Shown one piece after another: positions 54,054 through 64,000 of a stretch of 64,000 nucleotides of DNA. The notes under the pieces are model-generated. The model saw only the letters and a program-made list of their open reading frames with translations, had not been told where the DNA came from and searched no databases. Made by a program: the position numbers and the translations under genes. The DNA is from Psychrosphaera sp. B3R10 (GTDB lineage: Bacteria > Pseudomonadota > Gammaproteobacteria > Enterobacterales > Alteromonadaceae). Position 1 is the stretch's first letter; each line of letters begins with the position of its first letter. The DNA lies in NCBI RefSeq assembly GCF_018861025.1, contig NZ_JAHKQH010000045.1:191413-255412 (forward strand), given 5' to 3'.

Positions 54054-56759
54054 TTGAAAAACATATCAATTGTATTATTTGCATTTATTGCAGAATTTAT
54101 TTTCTCGAAAATTGGGTTAATGTTTGCTATTCCCTTTGGCTTTGCAAGTTCTATCTGGCCAGCAGCCGGCATTTCGTTAGGTATTTATTTATTATTTGGG
54201 CGTCCTGCTCTTGTTGGTGTGTTCTTTGGTTACCTTCTCGCTGTCTATCACTCAGGTATGGCGTTTGATTTGGAAACATGGGCTCTGCCAGTGACCTTAT
54301 GTGTGTGCAGTTTATTACAACTGATTATTACAAAACGCATAATATTCAAATATATAAAGCTACCAGTGGAGACCTCTAAGCTTTCTAAACTCGTTAAATT
54401 TTTGCTCATAATTGGACCGCTATCCTGTTTAGTTGCAAGTGCCTTAGGCGCGTCAATTCTTTATGTTGTAAATGATTTGAATTACCAAGAAGCCATTTTC
54501 ACGTGGGCTATTTGGTGGGTCGGTGACTTTACAGGCGTACTTTTTTTTGCACCTTTAGTTCTATTTATTAAACCCAACGCCATTGTTGAAACCCCTGCAC
54601 AACCTTTAAAAATAGTATTCTCTAACGTCATTGTTTTTTGTTTTATTAGTCTGCTGTTTGCATTCTCAAGTGATAAATATCAAGCGCAAAATCAATTAAC
54701 ATTTGAACAAAAAACAACAGCATTTATTAAGCAATTTGAAAATGCTCAGGAATCAATTAAACATCAACTTTTAGCATTAAGTGGCTTGTTTCAATCAAGT
54801 GACTTTGTCTCGCGTAATGATTTCGAAAACTTTAGTCAAAAAATAGCGGATAAAAATATTAATTTACGTGCTGTTGCGTGGATCCCAAAAGTAACCCGAG
54901 GCAATAGAGCTGCGTTTGAACAAAAGGCTAAAAGTGAAGGGTTCGACGATTTTGAGATTAAGTATCTTGCTGCTAAAGGGTTTAAAACATCCCCTCAAGC
55001 CGCCGTATATTTTCCAATTTTATACTCCGAACCGTTAAAGTCCAACAGAGCCGCGTTGGGGTTGGACTTAAATAGTCATCCGTCGGTAAAAAATGAGCTT
55101 CGCGAAGCAATGGAGAATGATAAGTTTACTGTTACCGCAACTCTACCGCTTGTGCAACAGCAAGATAAGTTCACTGGAGTGATTGTCTACTATCCGGTAT
55201 ATAAGTCAGGTGCGCTCGATCCTACTCGTCCTCATTTGGAGCAACTTCTTGGTTCGGTAGAGGCTGTGTTCGAACTCGACGTTTTGCTCCAAAATCTACC
55301 TGCCGCCGATCAAGACGAGTTTGCGTTTGAGTTTACGTATGGCGCGGGCAATACGTTTCAATCAAAGGGGTTTAACAGTAATGGATTGTTTTCCCATCAA
55401 GTATTAGTCGATGTATTTGATAAACAAGGGACATTGCGATTTACCAGTTTAAAAGAGTTTGAAAGTCATTTAGTCGATTGGGCAAGTTGGTTGGTTGTCG
55501 TTGGTGGCACCTTGTTTGGGGTTGTCAGCATTATCTTTTTATATTCCATCACAAGTTTTAGTGCCAATTTAGAAATGCAAGTTTTGAAAAAGACTCAAGA
55601 CTTAACTGAAAGTAATAAAAAACTGGAATTAGCGAATAGGGCCAAAACCATGTTTTTAGCCAATATGAGCCATGAATATCGTACACCACTAAATGCTATT
55701 ATTGGGTTTACCGAAATTGCAAAACGACAAACCAAAGATGTTGAAGCAAGCAAATACCTAGGGAAAATTGAAGCCAGTTCACAAACCATGCTAAATATCG
55801 TCAATGATGTGTTAGATATTTCTAAGATCCAAACAAATGAGTTTGAGCTCGAAAATTCCTCGTTTCAACCAACTGAAAGTTTGAATCATGTCGCAGACAT
55901 GCTTAGAGAAATTGCCCTTGGCAAAGGTTTAGATTTTATAGTTGATATTGATGACCTTGGTGATATTTGGGTCAAAGGTGATAATTATCGCTTTAAACAA
56001 ATCGCAATTAATTTACTAAGTAACGCCATTAAGTTTACAGATAATGGGTTTGTTAAATTGTCCGCCACAGTTTTTAGCAAAACAGTTGATAGTTACCAGC
56101 TTCAAGTCGTCGTTAGTGATTCAGGTTTGGGAATTGAAGAAGATAAGCAAAAGATTATTTTTAAACCGTTTCAGCAGGCGGAAAGCACTACAACTCGGCG
56201 GTTTGGTGGAACAGGGCTAGGACTATCGATAGTCAACGAACTAACGCACTTAATGTACGGTGATATTCAAGTATCAAGTAAAGTAGGTGCGGGCAGTGAG
56301 TTTAGAGCAATGTTAATGTTTAGTAAAAGTGAGCCACAGATTCTAAAAGCCACCTTAGACGATAAAGAAGAGGTTAATGAAGAGAGTTTTGTTGGCTTAA
56401 ATGTCCTTATTGTTGAAGATAATTTAGTTAATCAAGAAGTTGTTAAAAAGCAATTGGAGTCGCTTGGTGCGGTACCTTCAGTGAGTAATAACGGGCAAGA
56501 ATGCTTAGATTATTTGCAATCAAACACGCCGGATATCATTTTGATGGATTTACAAATGCCGGTTCTCGATGGTTTTATGACGTCTAAAGCTATTAGAAAT
56601 AATCCAAATTGGGATGGTATTTCAATCATTATCCTCAGTGCCAGCGTTACGCAAGAAGATAGGTTAATTGCAAGAGAATTAGGGATAAAGTCGTATCTTG
56701 CAAAACCATTTTTCCTAGAACAGCTCAAAGCGGTTTTAAGAGTCAACCTGCCTTCATAA
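54054..56759 (+). CDS. MASE1-CHASE hybrid histidine kinase
   Basis: A 901-residue hybrid sensor kinase. Order: MASE1 membrane sensor (about 1-215), periplasmic CHASE-type domain (about 225-470, with WIPKVTRGNRAAFEQKA), a further membrane helix near 480-500, HisKA with His540 in MSHEYRTPLNA, HATPase with GTGLGLSIV, and a C-terminal receiver with Asp832 in ILMDLQMP and Lys near 885 in YLAKPF. No separate response regulator adjoins it. The start is TTG 54054 with AAGGA upstream. The signal is unknown. Confidence 0.92.
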   Translation: MKNISIVLFAFIAEFIFSKIGLMFAIPFGFASSIWPAAGISLGIYLLFGRPALVGVFFGYLLAVYHSGMAFDLETWALPVTLCVCSLLQLIITKRIIFKYIKLPVETSKLSKLVKFLLIIGPLSCLVASALGASILYVVNDLNYQEAIFTWAIWWVGDFTGVLFFAPLVLFIKPNAIVETPAQPLKIVFSNVIVFCFISLLFAFSSDKYQAQNQLTFEQKTTAFIKQFENAQESIKHQLLALSGLFQSSDFVSRNDFENFSQKIADKNINLRAVAWIPKVTRGNRAAFEQKAKSEGFDDFEIKYLAAKGFKTSPQAAVYFPILYSEPLKSNRAALGLDLNSHPSVKNELREAMENDKFTVTATLPLVQQQDKFTGVIVYYPVYKSGALDPTRPHLEQLLGSVEAVFELDVLLQNLPAADQDEFAFEFTYGAGNTFQSKGFNSNGLFSHQVLVDVFDKQGTLRFTSLKEFESHLVDWASWLVVVGGTLFGVVSIIFLYSITSFSANLEMQVLKKTQDLTESNKKLELANRAKTMFLANMSHEYRTPLNAIIGFTEIAKRQTKDVEASKYLGKIEASSQTMLNIVNDVLDISKIQTNEFELENSSFQPTESLNHVADMLREIALGKGLDFIVDIDDLGDIWVKGDNYRFKQIAINLLSNAIKFTDNGFVKLSATVFSKTVDSYQLQVVVSDSGLGIEEDKQKIIFKPFQQAESTTTRRFGGTGLGLSIVNELTHLMYGDIQVSSKVGAGSEFRAMLMFSKSEPQILKATLDDKEEVNEESFVGLNVLIVEDNLVNQEVVKKQLESLGAVPSVSNNGQECLDYLQSNTPDIILMDLQMPVLDGFMTSKAIRNNPNWDGISIIILSASVTQEDRLIARELGIKSYLAKPFFLEQLKAVLRVNLPS

Positions 56760-56834
56760 GTCTGGGCGCGTTGTTGTACAAGTGCATTTCAAAATTGAAA
56801 AATATGTAGTTATCGAAAGTAGGAGATTTGGTTG

Positions 56835-58037
56835 ATGAAAGGTTGGTTTAATCGATTTTCAGCCCAGATATTAGCCACTCTACCACCGCAAAGATTATTG
56901 TCTCTTGATGTTTTTCGTGGCGTTACGATAACGGCGATGGTGCTCGTCAATAATCCCGGTAGTTGGTCCTATACATATGCCCCTATGGCCCACGCGAAGT
57001 GGCATGGTTGGACCCCGACAGATCTTATATTTCCTTTTTTTGTGTTTATCATTGGCATATCTATGGCCATCGTTATGGATAGAAAACCCAAAACCCCTGA
57101 AATAAATACCAAGTTGATTAAAACAGCATTTGTCCGGGGAGCTAAATTATTTGCGCTTGGGTTGTTTTTAGCCGTTTTTTATTATGATTTTACAAATCCA
57201 AAATTTGATTGGCTCGAACAGCAAGTTATGTCTATTCGTATTATGGGCGTTCTACAGCGCCTAGGCCTAATATTTTTTGCAACAGTTTGCATTGTACTCT
57301 GGTTTAAACAAGTCGGCAGAGCGTTGATTATGGCAACGTTATTATTAGGATATTGGGCGATATTGATGTGGGTGCCATACGGTAACGAACATACTGGCCT
57401 TTTTGTGGGGAAATTGGAATTTGGTAATAATATAAGTGCGTGGTTGGATGACACTTTATTTGCTTCTAAAAATCTCTATTTTTCTTCTGCAACGCCGTTT
57501 GCGTTTGATCCCGAAGGTGTTTTAAGCACGTTTCCTGCAATTGCCGGAGCATTAGCCGGGGTATTCACTGGTGAATTATTGTTAAAAAAACATATCCCTT
57601 TAATTAAGAAGGTAAAATTAATGTTGATTGCCGGAGGGGTATGTTTATTCGTGGCAAAAATTTGGTCTATTTATTTGCCAATTAATAAGTCAATTTGGAC
57701 TTCAAGTTATGTGGTGATGAGCACGGGATGGGGCCTAGTTTGTTTAGGCGTGTTGACATACATTGTCGATATTAAAAAATTCAAATATTGGACAGCGCCA
57801 TTTGTTATATTTGGTGCCAACGCCATTGCATTTTATATGTTCTCAGCGATAGTCGCGCGGTTACTTATAATGATTCCTGTTGCAGACACGACATTGCACG
57901 GTTGGCTTTTTCAAAAACTATTCCAACCCTTATTTGGGAATTATCTCGGTTCGTTGATGTTTGCTATTGCATTTTGCCTTGGCAGTTTTTTAGTTATGAA
58001 ATGGCTCTACCAAAAGAAGATATTTTTTAAGGTTTAA
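56835..58037 (+). CDS. NagX-like (HGSNAT-type) membrane acyltransferase
   Basis: A 400-residue polytopic protein of the DUF5009/heparan-alpha-glucosaminide N-acetyltransferase type: LLSLDVFRGVTITAMVLVNN, HAKWHGWTPTDLIFPFFVF and RIMGVLQRLG are characteristic. Bacterial relatives (NagX) occur with N-acetylglucosamine utilisation genes, though none adjoin it here. ATG 56835 has AGGAG nine bases upstream. The substrate is not proven. Confidence 0.87.
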   Translation: MKGWFNRFSAQILATLPPQRLLSLDVFRGVTITAMVLVNNPGSWSYTYAPMAHAKWHGWTPTDLIFPFFVFIIGISMAIVMDRKPKTPEINTKLIKTAFVRGAKLFALGLFLAVFYYDFTNPKFDWLEQQVMSIRIMGVLQRLGLIFFATVCIVLWFKQVGRALIMATLLLGYWAILMWVPYGNEHTGLFVGKLEFGNNISAWLDDTLFASKNLYFSSATPFAFDPEGVLSTFPAIAGALAGVFTGELLLKKHIPLIKKVKLMLIAGGVCLFVAKIWSIYLPINKSIWTSSYVVMSTGWGLVCLGVLTYIVDIKKFKYWTAPFVIFGANAIAFYMFSAIVARLLIMIPVADTTLHGWLFQKLFQPLFGNYLGSLMFAIAFCLGSFLVMKWLYQKKIFFKV

Positions 58038-58053
58038 GCAAATAGTAAGCATA

Positions 58054-58084
58054 AAATAGGCCTCAATTGAAATGAGGCCTATTT
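58054..58084. terminator. Bidirectional terminator-like hairpin
   Basis: The 12-bp arms AAATAGGCCTCA and TGAGGCCTATTT surround a 7-nt loop, between the convergent NagX-like and NhaC-type genes. Short U runs flank both sides. Confidence 0.85.
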
Positions 58085-58145
58085 AGTAAATATTCTATAT
58101 CTATTGGCATTACGCTATTGAACACCCAAAGGAGTTATGGCGTCG

Positions 58146-59528
58146 CTAAATCATCATTAATCCCAACACAACATAACCGATAATCGATAGTGCACCACCA
58201 AATAGAGCATATGGGAGTTGTGTTTTAACGTGCTCTAATAAGTCACAACCAGACGCCACAGAGCTCACAGCGGTTGTATCTGAAATAGGGGAGCAGTGAT
58301 CGCCAAATATGCCGCCACCTAAAATAGCCGCTAGAATTAGTGGTGCAGGAAGACCGATTTCGATTACAAGTGGCATTCCAATGGGGATTAATATTGCGAA
58401 CGTTCCCCAGGATGTACCCGTCGAAAATGACATTAAACCGCCAGCAATAAATAACATGGCTGGGACTAGAAATAGCGGTAAGTTATCTGCGACCAAATTA
58501 GCAATAAAAGCACCCGTACCTAATTCTTTAAGGCTAGCGCCAAGTGCCAGTGAAAATAATACAATTGTCACTAAAGGAAGAAGGTCTGACATGCCTCGGA
58601 AGCCTAATGCAGTAGCCTCTTTATGATTAAACTTTTTAGAGCCAATTAACATAAAATACGCTGTTAAGCAGGCAAGAGATGTCGCATATAATACAGACTT
58701 AGAACCCGAACCGTCGGTAAAATTACCATTTCCTGTTAAAAACATAAAACCGACCATAGACACTGACATAACGGCTAACGGTATTAACATAAAGGCTGGA
58801 TGACTAGAGTGACTGGTTATTTCCGACTCTTGTTCGTTTAAGCTTGTATTTTGTTCCGCGACTTTCATCGGCCCGTGGGTCTTATCGGCAATGATGGTAT
58901 AGAGCACGATAAGCAAAGTGATAATTGGGTATAAATTAAAAGGGATTGTCTGCAATAAAATGCTCACCGTCGATTGTTCTAATTCATAAGCTCCCATTAG
59001 TCCTAATATGTAGGCTCCCCAGCCGTTAAGTAAAATGAGGATACATATTGGTGCTGAGGTGCTATCGATAATATAAGCCAAGCGCGCTCGGCTCATTTTG
59101 AACTTATCAAACAGACCACGGGAGATAATACCTGCCATTAAAACACTTAAATTTGATTCGATGAAAATTGCCACACCGGTGAAAAAGGCTAGGAAACGAG
59201 CACGTCGAGGCGTACCGCTTAAACCTTTCTTAATCAAATAGTTGACCGTTGCCGTTACACCGCCAGATTTACGCATAAATATGAGTAAGGCGCCGACTAA
59301 CATCGAAAATATTAAGATCCTGGTATTTCCCGGAGAACTAAAAACCGCCACAATACGGTCGATACCGGCCAATAAAAAATGACTAATTGCGGGGTCGTCT
59401 TGTTGTTTAAACATGAGCAGCAATTCTGAGCTAAACATCGCCAATAGCAACGCTAGAACAACTTCTTTTTGCCACAATACAACTATTATGGCGATAATTG
59501 GGGGAAGAACGGTTAACCACTCAGACAC
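58146..59528 (-). CDS. NhaC-type Na+/H+ antiporter
   Basis: A 460-residue transporter with about eleven helices. GGLMSFSTGTSWGTFAILIP (about 366-385), then GGGIFGDHCSPISDTT and VASGCD are the strongest NhaC-family signatures. It exchanges Na+ (or an amino-acid-type substrate in some members) for protons or other ions, in keeping with a marine habitat. The gene stands alone. Confidence 0.9.
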   Translation of the reverse strand: MSEWLTVLPPIIAIIVVLWQKEVVLALLLAMFSSELLLMFKQQDDPAISHFLLAGIDRIVAVFSSPGNTRILIFSMLVGALLIFMRKSGGVTATVNYLIKKGLSGTPRRARFLAFFTGVAIFIESNLSVLMAGIISRGLFDKFKMSRARLAYIIDSTSAPICILILLNGWGAYILGLMGAYELEQSTVSILLQTIPFNLYPIITLLIVLYTIIADKTHGPMKVAEQNTSLNEQESEITSHSSHPAFMLIPLAVMSVSMVGFMFLTGNGNFTDGSGSKSVLYATSLACLTAYFMLIGSKKFNHKEATALGFRGMSDLLPLVTIVLFSLALGASLKELGTGAFIANLVADNLPLFLVPAMLFIAGGLMSFSTGTSWGTFAILIPIGMPLVIEIGLPAPLILAAILGGGIFGDHCSPISDTTAVSSVASGCDLLEHVKTQLPYALFGGALSIIGYVVLGLMMI

Positions 59529-59763
59529 AAAAACTCCTCATTCGGACACTTAGCAATTGTCTTTTTACTATTGCAGTAATGTTAACTGGTTCAAATAAAA
59601 AAGATAGTTAGATTCGTTAGACATCTGGAACAAAAGCGATAAAGCGTATTGTGAGCGACAACGTGCGGTGAATTTACCGAAAAGCGCTAAACATCCGCTA
59701 AAAGATGCAATCACGCGCGAATAAACTAACTAAGGAGTTTTTAAAGCTCTTTGTGTCAAAGTT

Positions 59764-61518
59764 TTATTGGTTCACGAGTGCGAGTTGATTGGCAAAGACT
59801 TGATCTCGGCCACCGTGCTTAGCACCATAAAGAGCGTCATCGGCAAGCTGAATGAGATCTTCAAGTCTTACGGCTTTGACATTTTTACCATTAATATGAG
59901 AATCATGAGTACCAGCAACGCCGATGCTTGCGGTGACATATAAAGTCTCGCCACCATAATAAATGGCGCTAGAACTCACTGCGACTCGAAGTTTTTCTGC
60001 CAGTAGAATACCTTCTTTTTGATTTGTATCAGGCAGCAATAATATAAACTCTTCCCCCCCCCAACGAGCCAAAATATCGCCACGGCGGGCTGTTCTATCT
60101 AGAACTTTCGCTATGTGACTCAAAACCAAATCTCCAGTTGCATGTCCGTACTTGTCATTTAGCGACTTAAATTTATCAATGTCGAGCAATACAGCTGTGA
60201 CGTCTTTTTTCTCGTGCCGCAATCGCTGCCAAAGTGGTGCAATAGCCTCTCTGAATCCTCGACGATTGTTTAGTGAGGTTAGTTCGTCAGTACGAGCATT
60301 TTCTTCGGCGATAATTTTATCTCGCTGTGCCGTCCTAAATCGTTCAGCAAGTAAAATGGCCAATAATATACCCTCTAACGCCATACCGACTTCAATCGCT
60401 TTAAAAGTAAAGTCGTTGTAAGGCAAGATGCCAGCGACAGCAGAAGTGCTGATCCCAATGCATGAGGCAGCCGTTACAGATGCGAAGAAAAACAAGTTTG
60501 CCGAAGCTATGTTATTTTTTACTGCTTTGAAGCCCATAATAATAAATAAAAAGGCAAATGATGAATTAAGTGCAAATGCCAGTATCATCGAAATTTGGAG
60601 ATTATTAAACAACGCCCCAATTAACATTCCAATAGGTATACTGCTTGCTACCCAAACCACAAATTTATTTAGTTTTGGCGCATACATTTTGGTTTTTAAC
60701 GTTGTCCTCGCAAAGTGCAACCCAAATACACTGTAAGTAATCATCAAGGAGATATCCATCCAGTCTTGATATAACGGACCCAAATTAGGTGTGAATATGG
60801 TATGCAGTTGTCCTGTATAGGACAAGCTGTTAAAGACAAATCCAGTTAGATACAGTGCATATAACCCAAATTCATTTTGCCTAATTTTGATAAATAAAAT
60901 GAAATTATATGCAGCGAGAGCAAACATCAATCCATAAATTAGACCATATTCATATGCCGTACTAATGTCACGTTGAATCGCTTGTTGAACCTCATCAAGC
61001 CTGATTGGAATAACCATAGGGCCTTTAGATTCAACTCTGATAAAAATCTCAGAATAACCAACTTCAAATCCAGTCTCAAACGCAAATACTCGATATTGCA
61101 TCGGTCTTTCTTCATAAGGAATGCCGTCGCCCCCACTAACCGCACTTAAGGTTTTGCTGTTGTGGACAATATACGTGTCAACGTAGTCCAACCAAGGTGT
61201 TTCGATAGCCAGGCGGTAATTTAAATCTAAATGAGCGGGGCGATATATCCTTGTTTTCAACCATACTGTTGGTACCCCTAGACCAAAGGTGAGGGAGCTC
61301 CCAGTACTTTTTTTTACATTGCCTTGGGTAAAACGCAATTTCGCTTGTTCAAGGGTTAATCGTTGCCCGTCTATTTCTTGGAAATAGCTGACATATTTGC
61401 CAATGGCGCCTGAATTAAAACGGTCGAGGTGAATTGTTTCTTCGGAAGTTGCTGAAAAACTAATGAGAATTAAAAGTAGCACTAGGATAGCATTCGATAT
61501 TTGTTGAAAAACAAACAT
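59764..61518 (-). CDS. 7TMR-DISM diguanylate cyclase
   Basis: A membrane sensor making c-di-GMP. ATG 61518 is chosen since it begins a signal-type segment (MFVFQQISNAILVLLLILIS); the frame extends 30 codons upstream to 61608. A periplasmic 7TMR-DISM extracellular domain of about 130 residues is followed by seven membrane helices and a GGDEF domain with the active signature RWGGEEF near the C-terminus and the LDIDKFKSLNDKYGH block. No clear RxxD inhibitory site precedes the motif. Confidence 0.9.
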   Translation of the reverse strand: MFVFQQISNAILVLLLILISFSATSEETIHLDRFNSGAIGKYVSYFQEIDGQRLTLEQAKLRFTQGNVKKSTGSSLTFGLGVPTVWLKTRIYRPAHLDLNYRLAIETPWLDYVDTYIVHNSKTLSAVSGGDGIPYEERPMQYRVFAFETGFEVGYSEIFIRVESKGPMVIPIRLDEVQQAIQRDISTAYEYGLIYGLMFALAAYNFILFIKIRQNEFGLYALYLTGFVFNSLSYTGQLHTIFTPNLGPLYQDWMDISLMITYSVFGLHFARTTLKTKMYAPKLNKFVVWVASSIPIGMLIGALFNNLQISMILAFALNSSFAFLFIIMGFKAVKNNIASANLFFFASVTAASCIGISTSAVAGILPYNDFTFKAIEVGMALEGILLAILLAERFRTAQRDKIIAEENARTDELTSLNNRRGFREAIAPLWQRLRHEKKDVTAVLLDIDKFKSLNDKYGHATGDLVLSHIAKVLDRTARRGDILARWGGEEFILLLPDTNQKEGILLAEKLRVAVSSSAIYYGGETLYVTASIGVAGTHDSHINGKNVKAVRLEDLIQLADDALYGAKHGGRDQVFANQLALVNQ

Positions 61519-61700
61519 AATGTTTACTGCCTCGAATGTCGGTACTAATTTAAATGGGTGTGTAAATTTTAGAATAAAAAACTGTAATATGCAGTAATAA
61601 ATCAACATTTAACCTTACTTCATAACACTTCGACGGGGTTACAAAGTCTATTCTGTTTAATGTTTGAGGCTTTATAATGTTAAGTTTTTGATTATGTGTA

Positions 61701-62399
61701 TTATTTCTCGTGCATTTTTAAGGCGTCAATTATCTTGTTGGCGTTGGCAATGTACTTTTCATTCTGCGCATTTTTATAACATACCATAGCTTCATCCGCT
61801 TCGTAGATAGGCTGCTCTTTATCGTAGTAAGGAAGGTGTCTTTCCCCTATTTTGTGCTGCGCTGCAATAAGGTCAGGAAGGTATGCCACGATTGCATCAA
61901 CACGTTCTCTTTTAAGCATTTTCAGCACAAGTTCGTCTGTGTTAAGTTCAACGTAATTTGCAAAAATTCGGTTCCGAATATTACCAAAACCTAGGCCGCG
62001 CTTTAACGCAATATTTTTGTCGGCTAAAGATTGGTTTAGTAACGCTTTATTTTTAACAAATATGTACGCATATATAGTCTTCAGTGGCTTACTCTGGATG
62101 AACCTTTCCTTATTACGCATCTGGGCGGTACTGGCTGGAAAAATACAATCTACAAGTTTACGCTCAAACATTCGGTCTGCCCGAGCCATAGGTACAAAAT
62201 CCAATGTTGAATCTTCTAGTTGTCGGATAAAGTTCATATAGTCGTTTGATAATTTTGAATTTACGTCAATAGCGCCGGGAATAATTCCAATGGTAACTTT
62301 TGTGACTGCATAGGATTTGAAAGACAGCAAAACCGCGCACATCAATGTGCACACGAGGAAAATTAAGTCCGTTTTGTTTAGCCGCGTCATTATTACCAC
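61701..62399 (-). CDS. Periplasmic solute-binding-like protein
   Basis: A 232-residue exported protein of the extracellular solute-binding family 3 kind, without transporter genes nearby. After a signal segment (LIFLVCTLMCAVLLSFKSYA) come VTIGIIPGAIDVN and FVPMARADRMFERKLVDCIF, as in stand-alone sensor-type binding proteins of Alteromonadales. It may feed a signalling protein; the neighbours are c-di-GMP enzymes. ATG 62390, three codons in, is an alternative start. Confidence 0.75.
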   Translation of the reverse strand: MVIMTRLNKTDLIFLVCTLMCAVLLSFKSYAVTKVTIGIIPGAIDVNSKLSNDYMNFIRQLEDSTLDFVPMARADRMFERKLVDCIFPASTAQMRNKERFIQSKPLKTIYAYIFVKNKALLNQSLADKNIALKRGLGFGNIRNRIFANYVELNTDELVLKMLKRERVDAIVAYLPDLIAAQHKIGERHLPYYDKEQPIYEADEAMVCYKNAQNEKYIANANKIIDALKMHEK

Positions 62400-62735
62400 T
62401 CTTGAAGCTCTGAATTCTTATTCAAGCAAATTGGGGATTAATATGCCAATTTAAAAAACTATAACTTATTAAATATTTGTTTGTCGCTATATTTTAGCTC
62501 TGTAAAATAAATTTATCTATGTAGATAATTTGTAACCTAAATTTCAATTGTTTGCTAAAATTTTCAATTATAAGTGCATTAAGGTGTTAAGAAAGCGTTA
62601 AAAATCAGTTAGTCTTAATTACTTAAAAAGGTAATGTTATGGTCAAACCAAGTTCAATGCATTATTAATGCTTTGCTTCTTTAAGTAACATTAATAGAAT
62701 TGCTCAAAGGTAATAACCATTTACAAAAGGATTGT
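62400..62735. other. Divergent intergenic region
   Basis: 336 bp between the divergent solute-binding-like and EAL genes, with both promoters expected inside. GCATTATTAATGC, a near-palindrome at about 62658-62670, is the only symmetrical element noticed. No small gene is supported. Confidence 0.5.
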
Positions 62736-64000
62736 ATGTCAAGTTCTTCCACAGCGTCTTTTGACCGAGTTGTTGCATTAGTTTCGGTTGTTATTTTAGC
62801 CGTTTTAATGTGGTTTTCTGCGTCTTTATATTTTGAAAATGATATTAAAAGGAAGTTAGTAAGAGAAGCCCAATCGGGCATTGAAAAGTTAGACATCATT
62901 ATTTCAGAAGTCGCCGATACTCTGCATCAGTTAAACAACATACCCGAACAAAATTGCAGCAAAGATTTACTAATTCAAATGCGTCGAGAGTTGTTTAAAT
63001 CTAACTTTATAAATGACATTGGATTTATACGCAATGGCAAGTTGGTTTGCACAACAGGCTTAGGCGTCTTAGACAACCCGATAGATGCCGCTGATTCTGA
63101 CTATGTGAGTTTAAACGGTTTTGAAGTTTCAGTTAACCATAATATTGCGCTATTTGATAACCTATATTTAGCCAGTATCGCCCGCTTAAAATCTTATAAC
63201 GCAGTTATTAGAGATGAGTCTTTAAATGGCTTAGTGGACAACCAATTTCATTGGCAGTTGGTATATCAAGATAATGGAAAAAACATTCACATTGTCGGTG
63301 AAAAAGGCATATTTCAGCCTGATAATTTGTCCACCTATTCTAATTTTGGTTGCAGTAAAAAAGCACCTTATTGTATAGGCTTGTTAAGTGACAAAGGTCA
63401 GCTATATAAACATTATCATCAAAGTCTTAATTTAACCTACCTACTTATTATTTGCTTATCGTTAATTTTTTACGTGTTAATTAGAAAACAATTACGTAAA
63501 TATCGCTCAATAAAATCAAGAATTAGGCGTGGATTTGGCAATGATGCATTTTATTGCCTTTACCAACCAATAGTTGAATTACGCTCAGGCAAGATTGTTG
63601 GGTGTGAAGTTTTGGCTCGATATAAAGATATTCAGGGGCATGTGTATCCTGATGAATTTATACCGCTAATTAACAAATTGGAGCTTACCTGGTCATTTAC
63701 TGAAAAAGTTATTTTAGAAACGCTTAGAGATGTAGAGTTGATTGCCCCAGAATTGAAAGGGTTTAAATTTAACATCAACTTTTTTGCTAAAGATATATCT
63801 AGTTCACAAGTGTTGGAAATCCTTAAATTACCCGAATTGTTAGAGTCAAAGGTGCAGCTCGTTATTGAGATCACAGAAGATGAAAAATTGTCGACTCGAA
63901 GCAGTGCTAAAGCGCTTAAAAAACTTTCTGATAAAGGCTTTTTAATTGCCGTAGATGACTTTGGTACTGGCTATTCAAACCTTAAGCAATTACGAGACAT
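62736..64000 (+). CDS. CSS-motif EAL c-di-GMP phosphodiesterase, truncated by window
   Basis: A frame from ATG 62736, with AAAGGA upstream, stays open to the window edge (more than 420 codons). A membrane helix at about 12-29, a periplasmic CSS-motif-type domain (Cys in NIPEQNCSKD and VCTTG, later FGCSKKAPYC), a second helix near 230-248, then an EAL domain: YQPIVELRSGKIVGCEVLAR carries EVL, an accepted variant of EAL, and VDDFGTGYSNL holds the metal-site Asp pair. It hydrolyses c-di-GMP, probably under redox control of the periplasmic Cys. The end is outside the window. Confidence 0.9.
   Translation, partial: MSSSSTASFDRVVALVSVVILAVLMWFSASLYFENDIKRKLVREAQSGIEKLDIIISEVADTLHQLNNIPEQNCSKDLLIQMRRELFKSNFINDIGFIRNGKLVCTTGLGVLDNPIDAADSDYVSLNGFEVSVNHNIALFDNLYLASIARLKSYNAVIRDESLNGLVDNQFHWQLVYQDNGKNIHIVGEKGIFQPDNLSTYSNFGCSKKAPYCIGLLSDKGQLYKHYHQSLNLTYLLIICLSLIFYVLIRKQLRKYRSIKSRIRRGFGNDAFYCLYQPIVELRSGKIVGCEVLARYKDIQGHVYPDEFIPLINKLELTWSFTEKVILETLRDVELIAPELKGFKFNINFFAKDISSSQVLEILKLPELLESKVQLVIEITEDEKLSTRSSAKALKKLSDKGFLIAVDDFGTGYSNLKQLRD

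Overview
The window is chromosomal DNA from an AT-rich gammaproteobacterium, most likely a marine member of the Alteromonadales. The basis is the order and protein sequences of a complete division and cell wall (dcw) cluster ending in lpxC, the MraZ boxes in front of it, and neighbours such as qmcA/nfeD, MASE1 and 7TMR-DISM signalling proteins and NhaC. The genus cannot be fixed from the sequence alone. No rRNA or tRNA gene was found.

Layout. Positions 1-4340 are the right end of an integrated element: an AlpA-type regulator, a DUF6387-like protein, several unrecognised genes and a repeat-rich non-coding end. Positions 4349-16988 carry ordinary and accessory chromosomal genes: a MarC-family membrane protein, small proteins, a MarR regulator divergent from a thioredoxin-like/DUF4266/DUF3570/ApbE operon across a perfect 34-bp palindrome, a VOC/LysR pair, a GFA protein, a CPBP protease, a YbaK deacylase, and a peptidoglycan-sugar recycling pair (NamZ plus a kinase-MurQ fusion). 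Positions 17000-23240 are a loose patch of small, mostly unrecognised membrane or exported proteins, two probable pseudogenes and decayed repeats.

Positions 23498-41540 hold the dcw cluster: mraZ, rsmH, ftsL, ftsI, murE, murF, mraY, murD, ftsW, murG, murC, ddl, ftsQ, ftsA, ftsZ, lpxC. The genes are tightly packed or overlapping, and a strong terminator follows lpxC. Next come a tyrosine-catabolism group (4-hydroxyphenylpyruvate dioxygenase, a VOC protein, a fumarylacetoacetase-family hydrolase), a cyclic-nucleotide-binding patatin esterase, and a stand-alone single-module NRPS (C-A-PCP-TE).

The most unusual object lies directly after the NRPS. Positions 50336-51526 contain seven tandem copies of what looks like a very small RNA gene on the minus strand. 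Each copy has its own promoter-like pair with an invariant 17-bp spacer, an invariant 32-nt core and its own intrinsic terminator. Stem changes between copies keep pairing only if the RNA is read from the minus strand.

The right end (51869-64000) holds a lytic-transglycosylase-like lipoprotein, qmcA/nfeD, a MASE1-CHASE hybrid histidine kinase, a NagX-like acyltransferase, an NhaC-type antiporter, a diguanylate cyclase, a periplasmic solute-binding-like protein and the start of a CSS-motif EAL phosphodiesterase cut by the window edge. All functional calls are from reading motifs and protein sequences by eye; no database search was run.
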